Translations under genes and position numbers: made by a program | The notes under the pieces: generated by a model | Databases searched by the model: none | What the model was told of the DNA's origin: nothing | The model's input: only the letters and a program-made list of their open reading frames with translations | Shown here: positions 49,573-61,460 of the stretch, in pieces | How the letters are laid out: each line of letters starts with the position of its first letter | Position numbering within the stretch: position 1 is the stretch's first letter | Assembly (NCBI GenBank): GCA_965153455.1 | Contig: OZ234496.1 | Location: 14,624,304 to 14,688,303 of the forward strand | DNA: 64,000 nucleotides | Reading direction: 5' to 3' | Source: Sphagnum compactum | Lineage: Eukaryota > Bryophyta > Sphagnopsida > Sphagnales

Positions 49573-49834
49573 TGCAAGTAAATTATATTTCTATGCCCTC
49601 ATGTGGAAGAGACACGTTTATCTAAACTTGGAATAATAGGTTTCAGAATTTATGTTGAAGGTTGGCATGTAACAAAAAAACATTAATTACTAATTCAACA
49701 AAATCCAAGGCATATTAAACCCTCACAAAAGCTGATGTGATTTTTTTTTTTTTAAAAATTAAAAGACTAAACATCGCACCCATGTGAAGGAACTCGAAGG
49801 CGGGCGAGTGGTCGACACATGGCATTCAATGAAA

Positions 49835-52104
49835 GGTTAATCCAGTCATGGATTATGGATTGGTTACATCTCCACTGATGAGTGTTCATCATGCATGCAC
49901 AATCCCACAAGACAGTAGATATTCTACACGAGTTCCATTTGTCATTGATTATTTGCAAAAAAAATTGAAACATTGATAGGCTACCAAAATTTGCACATTG
50001 CTTAAACTTGGCTAAATATTCACTAGTAGCTTGTAATAACTATACTTATGGACATGGAGTGTATCAAGGTTGAAGGTGCTTTTACCAAAAACATTAACAA
50101 ACTTGAAACAAAAATTCCAATGATAAAAGAACCATTGACAAAGGAGTACTTCCACAATGTTTTGGACCTACTAAAAACTAAGATCAATTTCAGATGCAAT
50201 GAAGACGACAATCAGCACATTATAACTACAAATTGTGATGTTCAATGGGGTGCATGCAAAGGTAAGAACCCTTATAGGTATTTGCAAGGTTCTGATCTTA
50301 AGATGAAAGCACACATTGAATATTTATGGCCCATAGTGCACCAATGTGAATGCCATCTACATCAATTTCATTAGTTTTTGGGAAAGGAATTTTAGCCGAA
50401 CACAAAAAGTTGGAGGTGGACTGGGCTAGCCATGTGGCTCTCACCAACAAATTACAAATTGATCACATGCTCATTTGGAAAGATTTTGCTCCCCCACGTG
50501 AAGGCACTACAAACTTATGCGTTAATGTCAACAATGTCAAGGGAAGGGGAGTGCTCTTTGGTAAGGGGTAATGGACAAATCGATGGATCCAAGAAGGACA
50601 CAATGGATGTTTCTACTGAAAGCATAAATAACTTGTGTGTGTAACTTTAAGGAGTTACTGAACCTTGAATTCAAAGCTACCAATGTGGATGTACTAACTT
50701 TGAGTGAGAAAAAGATGACCGCCCAAGCAGATCTTGTAGCCACACAATCCAAAGTGATAGTTGTGGAATGTATGCTTGAAAAAGCAAACCGTAAGTTCAA
50801 AAATTTTAGAGTTAGTTGAAATTTGATTTTATGAACCATAAGTTTTTGTGAGATCGAGCTTTTGAAATTTTTATTTCGTCACAAAAATTCAGGATCTTGT
50901 TCATTCTTTACTTCATTTTTTGCAATATTACATAAGCTCACATTTGTTGCTTTGGTGGTGGTCAATTGCATTGAAGGTGTGTTATGAGCTTGGGATGCAA
51001 CTAACAAGACTTGAAATGTGCATTTTTTTCAATTTGTCAAAGTAGGCAAGGTTGTTCGAGTAGCCCATGTTTACTGCTTCTATTTTGGTTGTGGGATTTT
51101 TTGACCTTGATGTTTCAACTTTGTTGTTTCTATTTTGGTTGGGGGAATTTCGACCTTAAAGTTTCAACTTTGCTGCTTCTATTTCAACCATGGGAATTTT
51201 GACCTTGAAATTTCAACTTTGCCATTATGTTGATCATGAATAGATCATGCATCCATTCAATTATGTTAGGAGCTTTGAAAACTTGAAAAAAAGTGACTGA
51301 TAAAATATGGTCACAATTGGGGACCTTTTATGCAGGAAAGAAGAGTACTTTGGAATCAGAACTGGCAACTTTACAAGATAACTTAACAAAAGAAAATGGT
51401 GGGTGAAGATTGATAGGAGCTACAACAAAGCAGTTCAAAAATCCATTACCATCCTCCATCGAAAATCCCATTGAAATTCTCACTGCCCCCATTAAAAAAA
51501 TTTAGGAGAACACTAAATTGACAAAAACTAATGTGATTGCCAAATTTCAGAGCTTGTAGGTGAACAACAGCATGGCAGAGGATCTACATGTTCAGTTGCA
51601 AGTTGGGAAGGAGAAGCTTGAAGGTGTTAAGGTGGAATTTGAAAAAAATAGGATTGTAGTTCCACAAAAGCTAAGGAAAAGGTTGCAACAAAAGCAACAA
51701 ACAAGATGAGACTCAAAAAATATAATAATAGCCTTGGAGAAAGGACCTTGAAAGCCATTCTCACAATGGAATAAGTACATCTAGCCTTCCAATCCAAAGA
51801 GCTAGCTAATTTGGAATTGGAGCCATGTGCTATTTGTGGGAACTGGTACCCTTACATGGACATTGAAACAACGTCCTATGGCCATTTATACCATCATAAT
51901 TGTCTTCACATGCACTTGTAAGAATCACCATCTTGTAAGAAATGTGGGCAATTATTACACCCACTTTGGTTTGATAGCAAAGGCATTAAATGCATGGAAA
52001 AGGAGTACGAGAAGAAAAAGGTGGCATTGGGATTGGATGTTGAAGTGAAGATGTGGTTGGAGCATTGTCGATTTGCTGCAATACGTCTAGATGAGCCTAC
52101 TTAG
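49835..52104 (+). pseudogene. Decayed coiled-coil and RING-like finger gene
   Basis: Readable pieces in order: an upstream segment ending CTIPQDSRYSTRVPFVIDYL (49,880-49,973), then 50,048-50,370 (GAFTKNINKLETKIPMIKE), then a frameshift into GILAEHKKLEVDWASHVALT, then a helix (ELLNLEFKATNVDVLTLSEK) to a GTAAGT donor at 50,791. An acceptor TTTTATGCAG ends at 51,335, and the phase joins cleanly to KKSTLESELATLQDNL. The end (51,820-52,104) has CAIC, a G-H-x-x-H-x-x-C and a CKKC followed by HPLW: a RING-like Cys/His arrangement with one TAA inside. Several frameshifts and stops show it is dead. Mobile origin is inferred from its resemblance to the gene in A/B. Confidence 0.6.
50791..51335 (+). other. 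Probable intron of the 49.8-52.1 kb gene
   Basis: Donor ACC|GTAAGT and acceptor TTTTATGCAG|GA, 545 bp, TC-rich before the acceptor, with readable coiled-coil protein on both sides in compatible phase. This supports a former spliced nuclear gene. Confidence 0.6.
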
Positions 52105-54900
52105 TACACTATCCAAGTTCAATTTTGATCCTTTTTGTACAATCCTATTGTTTCTGTGTATGTGTTTCAATTGTGTTGGTTGTGCATATGCCTATTTAGA
52201 ATAGTGTGTGGATGAGCTTAAATATTCCATTCAATTGTATGGTCTGGTCATGATCAAGTTTGTCCATTGCGTTAGAGCATGAATTAAATGTCTTGGAAGT
52301 TGATAGGCAATGCCATAACAATGTGTAATGCACCTTGATAATTTGCTAAAATGGTATACATGATTTGACATCTTGACTTCTAATATATGGTTGGTACATC
52401 ATAAAAATAGTGGTTGAAAGTCGCTAAAATTTGGTTAACAACTAGTCATCCAATATGGCAATGTTGAGAAGATGGGTCGGTTTTGAAAAATTTAATTGTC
52501 TTCAGCTAAGAAATGAGTTAACTGTAACAAGTTTAGGGTTTAATGTTTTAGGGTTCCATGTCCATTGTGTTACAATATGAAATGATTATCTTGGAAGTTG
52601 TTTTATAAGCAACACCATGATGTGTAAACCCCACCTTATGAATATGTAATGAATGGTTTTTCCCTACTTTTGGGTTACTTGATCACGTGTCAAAGTGTTG
52701 TACTTGGAATTTTTGGACATTTGGTCTTACTTTACATGCTTAGAAATGGAGATTATGGGGTTGTTTATGACATAGATGGGTTATAGGAATTAGTTAATCC
52801 AATGAATGAATTGGTCATATACTTTGAGAGGAGCAGCATTCAGAAACATTGCTTGAAAGTGTAATGATTAATCACATCAATTTTTCAAATTCAATGTATG
52901 CTTTTGGGGTTTATTTGTGATGTACATGGATTTTGGGAATTGGTTGATCCAATGATAAAGTCGGTCATATCTCTTGAAAGGAGTAAAATCCAAAGAAATT
53001 GGGCTCATTAGGATCATTGATATCCTTCAAATTCAATGCATGCATGCAGTAGTTATATCCAAGTAGAAGGACCATGGGACTAAATTGATGTAATAAAACT
53101 TTATTTTTTGGTTTGTCACACTATTTGTTCCTATGTTTGTTTGTTTTATGTTTTCTGAATTTGTGGTCACGATATTAGCAAACTATTTTCATGAGTTATA
53201 TAATAGGACCTTACAGATCTTTGCCAATGAGTTCCATACATGGTCAAATTTTCTACTATGATTACTCCTTCCATTGTCTTATTTCCTTCAAGTTTGATAA
53301 TGTAAAAGTTTATCAAATTTGATCATGATGGACTTCATTTGTCTCCAGTCATGATCTTGTTTTTGTTGTATCATAACCTAAAATGGATCTCTTGGAAGTT
53401 TAGGGTTGGCAACACCAGTTTGTTGAAATACTATTTGGAATAACTTAGAATACACGTAAAACATTTTTGTGAATATCATCATGTTGCAAATACTTTAAGT
53501 CTATAGTGTTATTGGGTATGTGGTATTGTATTTTGGTTTTAAAGAAAACTTCTCCAATGTTGTCACGACCTTACCCTTGGGCTCGTGACCAAGGCAAGGG
53601 CATGGAAAGGTGCGGGTTGAAAGTGCAACCTAGGAGTCTCATTTACACTCTCGAAGTGTGCGAAAGAGTGTGAGGGAATGAACCCACACACCCCCAAGTG
53701 AACTCCCACTTTGCGAGTTGGAGTCCCTATGGAGTCTTGAATTTTCAAAGAGCAATTTTAAAGGCTGAAACTCATTGGATTGACTACTTCCTTATACCAT
53801 TGGAAAGGTATTGAAAAGTAGATATTTAAAATTGGCTTGCATGAATTCCCAATAACCTTTCCCCATCAAAAAATTCATAATCCTAAATTTTCACACTTGG
53901 AAATTTTTCTTGTCTAATTTCTCAATTGTAATTAAAGAAAAACCATCCACCATCTTTCAATTTAACACTTAATGTCTTCTTAAGGTTTCACAAATAATTT
54001 ATTTCAAAAAATGATTTTTATTTTTATTTTTTGGCTTTCTAGGGTTAAGATCAAGGTTTTCCTTCCTTAGGTTTCTAGGATTAGGGTTAGGGTTAGGGTT
54101 AAACAAGATGGACCTTGCATATGTATGTATGTTTTGAGTATTATATGAAATTTTATACTATACATAGGTTTTACGTATATGTACGTATCTCGTATAATAT
54201 TTTGTATGGTATTAAGTACATGATAACATACCAAACTTTTGTATGAAGGTCTTGATAATGTGTTTGTGCTTCAAAATTTTCAAACTCCTTCCTTCAAGTT
54301 CTCCCAAATTGTATTTGCTCCACTTCAAAATTTGTTTTGATGTCTTTTCAATGTAAACTTCTATCATTAGCAATTTTGCAAAGCTACACATATGACCTTG
54401 GATCGATCTGAAATTTTGGTGAAGCATGAAAAATTATGTGTAATAGCTTTCCTAAAAATTTCAGCTCATTTAACTTCGTAAAATGAGAGATGTTGTTATT
54501 TCCTTGAAATCACCTCAAACTGGGACCTGAACACAAAATGACTTACAACTTGCTCTCAACAATTCCAAACTCCTTGAGATTTTGGGAGATACATTAAATA
54601 TATGTCTTCTATATCTGGTCAAAATTTCAGTTCAATTAATGATGATCACAAATAGTTTTCACTTTCAAAAGAAACTGATTTCAAAACTTTAGATACTTGG
54701 ACCTTTCTCAATACATATTCAAATGGCATGAAATGTTTTTTCACCTATATAGTCCTTTATGATCTATAAGATCCCAAAGCTATAGATCCAAAAATGCTCA
54801 AACAAAAGAGATATGACCAAAAAACCAAATCTGACAAATAATCTTCAAAAGCTCATCTCCAAGTTTGACTCCAAGAACTTTTCACAGTAGATCTAGATCT
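52105..54900. other. Spacer, with a GC-richer island at 53,560-53,740
   Basis: Mostly AT-rich with no gene. The island starts TTGTCACGACCTTACCC and contains a CTCTCG...CGAAAGAGTGTG stretch with hairpin potential. TGTCACGACC resembles the start of some plant LTRs, but no matching end, primer-binding site or partner LTR was found. Confidence 0.4.
54081..54101 (+). repeat. Short TTAGGG-type telomere-like motif
   Basis: Three and a half units of TTAGGG, preceded by GGA and followed by AACAAG. Most plants use TTTAGGG, so this is likely a chance or microsatellite tract rather than a telomere relic. Confidence 0.7.
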
Positions 54901-54913
54901 AGATCTAGATTTA
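54887..54913. repeat. AGATCT microsatellite beside element B
   Basis: About four units of TAGATC, self-complementary, ending about 30 bp before the left end of element B. Confidence 0.85.
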
Positions 54914-55044
54914 AAGATCTGACTTCCACAACTTTTGATGGAACCAATTGACCCATATTGAATATGCTTGAATTTTGGTATGTTACCTACATTTAAGAAC
55001 CATAATGACAGATTCAAAATTCAAACAAACTCATAATGGGTGGT

Positions 55045-56560
55045 GGTAAGGTAAAGTAAACAAAACAAATAGTCCACCCAAAATCCAATTAAGAAATGAA
55101 ATAATTTTTTATATGGATACAAGAAACTTAATTCAAAATATCTTGAAGTAAAAATACAAAACCATAGGTAAGTACATTTAGTTTAAGGGAAATTGGATAT
55201 AAAATTTGAACAACTTTAGTATCATAAAAGTAGGTTGGGTGCAAGCAATGTAAAATAAAGAACTCACTGCTCTATGTAAAACAAAATTACATGTAGTTAT
55301 GAAAAAGTTTTAATGTATTGAAAGTATAAAAAAAATTTGTACAACAATTAACATGATGAACTTGAATAGGTGTTGTTTCAAATTTTTAAACTTTCAAAAG
55401 TCCTTCACCACATGTAAATGGGGTGTAATGTGCATGACATACAAAACAAAGTTATATTTTATGATATTAAAAAAAAAAAACCTAAAGTAGTTAACATATT
55501 TTGGTATGATTCAAAATTATGATAAATTTTCAAGATGAAATGTAGAATCTGGCAGAATTTACACAGTTTGCAAAACTCATATTTATTCAATAATGATTAA
55601 CACAAAAAATGTGATCTGTTGGGGCAACTATATGTGTTTTTATTAACAAGTTGCAAAAGATTTCATTCAAAAATTCTTTCATATGAAAAAGTGAAAAATG
55701 ACTAAAAAAGGACTCACGATCCTTTTGTAAAGTAATCCCATTGGCTCCTATCTACATACTTATATCCAAATGGGCTACATACAGATGAAGTATTTATTTT
55801 TCTAGAAATTTCAACTTAGTGGAACCTTAAAAGATATTTATGTATTATCAAATTATGGATGTTATAATCATAATAAATCAAATTTTAAATATGAAGTAGG
55901 TTTAAACATCATTTTGACCTAGTTAGTTTCAAACGTACTTTCAACTTACTTTTAGGATACCAAAGTTGTTCAAACTGTGTATCCAACTTTCCATAAACTA
56001 AATGTAATGACCTATGGTTTTATATTTCTACTTCAAGATATTTTGATTTACTTTCTTGCGTCCATATAAAAAAAAATCCATTTTTTAATTGGATTTTGGG
56101 CGAACTACTTTTTTTGTTTACTTTACCTTGCCGACATTCGGTTGAAAGTACATTTGAAACTAATAAGGTCAAAATGGTGTTCAAACCTATTTCATATTAA
56201 AATTTTGATATATTATGATTATAGCATGCATAATTTGACAATACATAAATATTTTTTATGGCCCCCATTAACTTGAAAGTTGTAAAAAATCAATATTTCA
56301 TTACAAGTAACTCATTTTGTAAAATCGGACATCTTATGCAAGTAGAAACATTTTTTAAAATTCTACTTCATTCTACTTTCAAGATGGGGTTTCTCAACAT
56401 TTTAAATATAAAATGAAAGATTATCATCATATTAATTATTGTACAAAATAAAATTTTTACTTTCATACATTAAAACTTTTTCATGGGTACTTGTAATTAT
56501 TTTTGGACACAAAGTAGTGAGCTATCTACTTTACCTTGCTTGCACCCTAATGTATGGAAG
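55045..56560. repeat. Palindromic MITE-like cluster in element B
   Basis: Inverted counterpart of 30,842-32,343, with the same arms and the GGGTGCAAGCAA-like terminal phrases (for example at 55,247). The same arrangement in both elements shows that the cluster formed before A and B separated. Confidence 0.7.
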
Positions 56561-57927
56561 GAAAAAACAAGTTCAATTGTCCTTGCTTCAAATATGCCTA
56601 AACACTTCAAAATTACAACTAGATAATTATATGCATGTATCAAACAATTCCTCTTGTTAAACTCCCAAATTCGTGTTGCAAATTGTAGTCCATTGTTTTT
56701 CACAGTCACCACAAGCATTATGGTGCACCAAAAGCACTATGAAAATTGATTGGTGTTTTAATTAAGTTTTGGCCAAAGCACAATAAACCACAAAACTGCT
56801 TTTGATTAACATCCAAAATAATACAAATGAAAGAGGTGCTTACCATAACCATTGATAACATTAGCAAACATATGATTACCCTTAACATCCAAAGCACTAC
56901 AAAACAAAGAGGTGTTTTTCAAAAGAACTAACATTACAAGAAAACAAGGTTATTTTTATTACCTGGGGGTAAAAGCATGGTTAGGTGGTTCAAATTTGGC
57001 ATTTGAGAGTCCACTTGTTGGATGGACTAACCTTTTCTTTTTTTAAAAATTGCCTATGGTAGGACAATTAATATGTTAATTTGAACACTTTCCAAAGCTA
57101 GTACCCTTTGACGCAAAGGCAGGTTTTTTTCAAAATTGGACCTATGCTTCTGGAGTTTACACTACGTGCAAATATTGTATGTGCTAAAACTTTGCATCAT
57201 TTCTATCATGCTTCTCTTCTTTGATTTTACCATCATGATTAACTTCTTCTATACCACTCCTGGTAAATTGTGGAAAAATAGCTTGTGTTTTGCATGATTG
57301 CTTGTTTGGGGTGAAAACACATTGAGGTGTACTTTCCGGCATATGTGGAGTCCATACTAGAAGTCCATATTACATTATAGCAGAATACATTATATTTCAC
57401 AAGTCATATGGCAAGGTTAAACAAATTTGTTTTTACTTATAAACTTGATCAATGTTAGATAATTGTATCAAAAATTTACATTTAAAAAATGAGATGTTGA
57501 ATATTAATTCAAATGAATAAAACACTTTATAAAAAAATCCATATTTCATTATAGATCTCAATTTATTGTTTTCAAAACCTTTCAAAATTGTCTTCCTTTA
57601 TATCAATGGCATCACATTTCTTTCCATGTAAAAAAAATCACTCAATTAAGCATTTTAGTAAATGTAATGAGTCCATAATCATATCATATGGATTGTGATG
57701 CAAGGTTTTTGGCATTTCAAAAGTCCAATATGTTATGGTAACTCAAAATCTATTCATGAAATTCATACAATGTGATCATATTACATGTAATATATATTTT
57801 TTAAGTCCTTTTCACATACTATTCATTTATGTTTTGTTCCATGGCCAATGATTGATAATCCAACAAGTTATGACATGATTATGTATTCCACTTTAGTGTG
57901 CTTTCACCCTCTGGATATTTTACAAGT

Positions 57928-59556
57928 ATGTCTCAAGCACATAGAAGTAAGTTGAGTGGGCAATTGCACGGTCAAGATCCTAATAGACTAGGTAATGGCA
58001 AGAGGTTTAAGGTAAAATAAGGAGGAGGGTCGAAGTTTAAAGGTCCTGCAAGTGTTGATCCTTTGTATGGGAAAGTTCCACAATAATAGTTCATGGTGCT
58101 GAGTTCATTAGTCCACAACAATTTGTTAAGGTCTATAACTTGATAATCATGGTTGATGCCCACAAAGTTTGAAGGTTCTTAAAGATCTAAAAGAATCTGA
58201 GGTGGAAGCACTCTTCAGTCCGCCTATCAACAAAAATGGGTATAAGTAGACGAAGTGTGATGATCCCAAGCTTATAGCTCTCATAAAGACCTTTAGATGA
58301 TTATTCACTAGAAGACATGGCTGTCAACATCTTGGTTAATTCCACTTGCCATGGCTCAAGGAATAGTTTATGAAAAGAAAGTTGGGGCTATCATGAACTG
58401 GGCTTTAATTACAACATGGAGGAGGAAAAAGCAGGTTCGTAAATTACTAGTGAAAAGAGATTCTTTAGGTTCAATTTAAGGCTTCAATTCTAAGGAAAAA
58501 GAAGGAAAGTTTGGTTCAAAGGAAGAGCCGATGGAAGATAAGGTTGAAGACAAGGTTACAACTACTCCAATTGAACTAAGCCTGTAATGGACATAAGTCA
58601 AATGTTGGAGTATTGTGCTTCTTTTCGAAGTCAATTGCCAAAGGCGAAACATATGTTAAATGAGTTGTTGCAAAAGCAGCTTGAGGTTGACAAGGATTTC
58701 CTAACTCATAAGACGCAAATGGAAGATAAGCAGAAAAGTTGGAAGGTGGCAAAGGAAGCATTATCAAAGTTATTATTTCACATTGAAGAGTTGAGGGTAG
58801 CCATTGAGAAGTAGAAAGTTGAATGGAACGTTGTCCAAGACAACAACTTCAATGTTGAAGGCGCAAATGTTGCACATTCAGAAAGTGCACCCATGGGGGA
58901 TGTAGTTTTGGCTTCAAAGACCAAAACCTTTGAGTTATTGGTAGCCCTAAAAAAATTTGAATTTGAGGAATTTCAGACTTCCAAGAAAGCACACATGCAA
59001 AAAACCATATGTGATGCATTTAAAGAGCGAGTTGTCAAAGGTGAAGTTTAATACACGCTTGCCTTGGAAAAGTCTTTGACAATACGTAAGGAAGTTTAAC
59101 AAGTAAGAGATAAATTTGAAAACTTGGAATGGCAACGATGTGCCTTAAAAGCACACACCAAGGAAATTGAGCATGGAAAAGGGGGTTTTTTTCTCCACCC
59201 TAAACCTCTTTTCTCTCTTAGAGTTGGCTTGGATTCAAATGACCTACATGAGGAGTGCTCAATTTTTTTTTTGATTATCACACCATGTGCATTTTTGTAA
59301 TAGGAAGTTCCCACATGTATGGGATTGTAGCTAGCTTCTTGCATGCACATGTATCATTCATGGTGTGCTGCGGCACATTTTTCTATTTCCACCAAATGTT
59401 TGGTGAAGGATTGCAATCAAGAGATGCATCCAAATTGGTGGCAAGGTTCTGGGATTTCAAAACCAAATGAAAAGGTGGACAGTCAGGGTGCGTACAAACG
59501 AAAAAATAATCATCAATATTATGATGATTTGAAGCATAACAAAATGAACACAAGAG
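57928..59556 (+). pseudogene. Decayed coiled-coil and RING-like finger gene (copy B)
   Basis: ATG at 57,928 gives MSQAHRSKLSGQLHGQDPNR, with a stop after FKVK. Later pieces: MAQGIVYEKKVGAIMNWALI (58,354), a frame of 75 codons (58,587-58,814) rich in K, E, L and Q with heptad character (LLQKQLEVDKDFLTHKTQME), then SKTKTFELLVALKKFEFEE and EVQQVRDK-like segments with several stops. Near 59,286-59,420 is a Cys/His finger: CAF, then SCMHMYHSWC, then KCLVKDCNQEMHPNWW, interrupted by stops in its first half. The exon ends at AG|GTAAGT (59,557). Stops are shared with copy A. Confidence 0.65.
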
Positions 59557-60074
59557 GTAAGTTTCTTTCAAATCACAAGTTCTTATTTCATTTTGTATCT
59601 TTTTGTTCTCTTTGTGTTTGTTCAAAAAATGTAGATCTTGAATTTTTTGTGTAATTTGTGTAGTTTCAAACTTCAGTGTATTAGTTGTTTAGAAAGGAAA
59701 TAAAATAGAGCTATGGGCACAAAACATCCATGTGCTTTTAAAACCCATATGGATAGTTAGGGTTTATCAATGTGCTTTTAATTTGAGATCCATATGTTCA
59801 TAGAAGTGTTGTACTATGGGACTTCATAATTGTGAGGCAACTTTCTGTCCCTCTACTCTCGGTTCTATGAGGTGACTATACTTTAAAATACATATGCTAC
59901 CGGTGAAGGAAAAGTGCAAGTGTATTTCTAAATGTTAGATTGCGGTTGTAGTTAAAACCAAGTAACTTGCTTCCTATGCATCATTTTCGATTTAGGATTG
60001 ATAGATATATTATTCAAGCCCAAACATTCCGAATCCTAGAATTTTATGTGAAATTGTCATACATTTAAACCAAT

Positions 60075-60475
60075 TTTTAAGGGTTCAACTCCATGTTCAA
60101 CTCGGTAGTAGACCTCCAATCACTTGAAATATTGTTCCTACCACATACGTTATCCAAATTTAACTTGCTTAGGCTCATTAGAAAGTTAACTACAAAGTGC
60201 ACCTCCCTATCAAATCTTAAGTTCTACATCTAAACCAACAAGAAGTTATGCTACCAAACCCAAAAAGGTTTTATGAAGGTAGAGAGTTCAACTTAGCTGT
60301 AGACCACCAATCACTTGAAATATTATTCCTAACACATATGTTATTCAAATATGGCTTGCCTTAGCTCATTAGAAAGCTAACTACAAGGCACACGTTCCAA
60401 CCAAATCCTAAGCTCTGTAGCTAAACCACCAAGAAGTTATGCTATCAAACCCGAGAGGGTTTGTGAAATTTTTCT
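60075..60475. repeat. ~185-bp tandem array in E1 copy 2
   Basis: Two imperfect units, recognised by AAGAAGTTATGCTA, AATCACTTGAAATATT and CATTAGAAAG, the reverse complements of landmarks in the four-unit array at 5,150-5,885. Confidence 0.8.
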
Positions 60476-60649
60476 CAAATTTTAAACTCCCAACATTATG
60501 CCTACTCATTTCCATTATTTGAAAACTACTTCAAATGTCCATTCTACTCTCCTTCTTTCCACCATCTACCAAGCCTAATCATTCTCTTCCTCCTCAAGAA
60601 GGTTGTGGGAACAAGTATTCTCAAGATTTGAATCGAAAATTATCTTCCG

Positions 60650-60670
60650 GAAAAAAAAAAAAAAAAAAAA
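60650..60670 (+). repeat. Poly-A tract
   Basis: About 21 adenines in E1 copy 2, with no clear counterpart in copy 1. Length may be unreliable in assembly. Confidence 0.85.
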
Positions 60671-60739
60671 ACTCCAAATGATCTAAATTCGCCCCTTTAA
60701 AGAGAAGGAGAATGAAGGAGGTGAAGGAAGATCCCAACT

Positions 60740-60809
60740 TGGTGGCCAATGGAAGGTTCCATTGCTTGGTGGCCTTTGGAAGGTTCCATTGCTTGGTGGC
60801 CAATGGAAG
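60740..60809. repeat. 27-bp minisatellite remnant in E1 copy 2
   Basis: About 2.6 units of GGTGGCCAATGGAAGGTTCC and variants, the reverse complement of the 4,219-4,905 array. This is probably close to the unexpanded state. Confidence 0.9.
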
Positions 60810-61050
60810 GAAAAGGAGAAGCACCTCTTCACCTTTTCTCACTTTCCCCCCAACAAATTTTACTTAAACCTTCATTTTTTCCTTTGATTTTAAGCTTTTA
60901 TTTTACCATGGTTCTAGGCCGTTACTCACGCATTTCCTCCTTTTTTTTTTACCCATAAATTATGACCGCGCATCTCGATGTCACAAGTCCTCCACACATT
61001 CATTATCGATTTGATTTTGATTAAAGATCTCTTCTCTTTTCCTTGAAATT

Positions 61051-61460
61051 ATGGCGTCGCGTATGGCCAGGTCTTACGGGCCTCAAACTGCACAATTGAA
61101 TAAGAACCGGCTCCGGAGTCATCTTTAGATTTTATGTTGACGCAAGATCCTCATGATGAAAACCTCGAATCGTGAGAGGTGCGTGTTCGTCTTGCAGTCG
61201 ATCCCCCTCGAGTTTGGTACTATCGCATTTCTCCGAACTCTCGCACCCTAGTGATTTTGTTACAAGTCGACCCTGCTTCTGGTGATGAACCTGAAACCGT
61301 CTGTGAAGGTTGTTATGAGACTGAAGACACCTCCATCTTCACATGGTCTTCAATTCTCGGCATTGGACACTATCATTGGTTGCGCGGTTTGATTCGCTGA
61401 CTACCTCCTAATAGCAAGGCGGATTACCTAGTTCACACCATTCATCCTAAATTTCCTACA
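61051..61460 (+). pseudogene. Unknown gene exon in E1 copy 2
   Basis: ATG at 61,051 begins MASRMARSYGPQTAQLNKNR. Stops follow after SHL and shortly after; the frame then reads openly from 61,179 to 61,400 (RVWYYRISPNSRTLVILLQ, TVCEGCYETEDTSIFTW, IGHYHWLRGLI). After a stop, readable sequence continues to a donor, CCTACAG|GTATGA, at about 61,461. Protein-level similarity to copy 1 across diverged DNA supports former coding. This stretch is also richer in GC than its surroundings. Family not recognised. Confidence 0.5.

Larger units (their letters stand above)
54941..59830 (+). mobile_element. Element B, inverted partner of element A
   Basis: Inverted copy of 27,551-32,447, nearly collinear with scattered substitutions and small indels. 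Its left end begins TGGAACCAATTGACC and its right end stops at CATAATTG. The palindromic cluster is at 55,045-56,560 and the gene at 57,928-59,556. The right end abuts E1 copy 2, with no spacer. TCA occurs outside both ends (reverse orientation), which could be a 3-bp duplication or chance. Confidence 0.8.

Noticed and set aside
54081-54101. TTAGGG repeats as an ancestral telomere or fusion point
   Set aside because: Under four units, and not the usual plant repeat; too short to support a chromosome-fusion claim.
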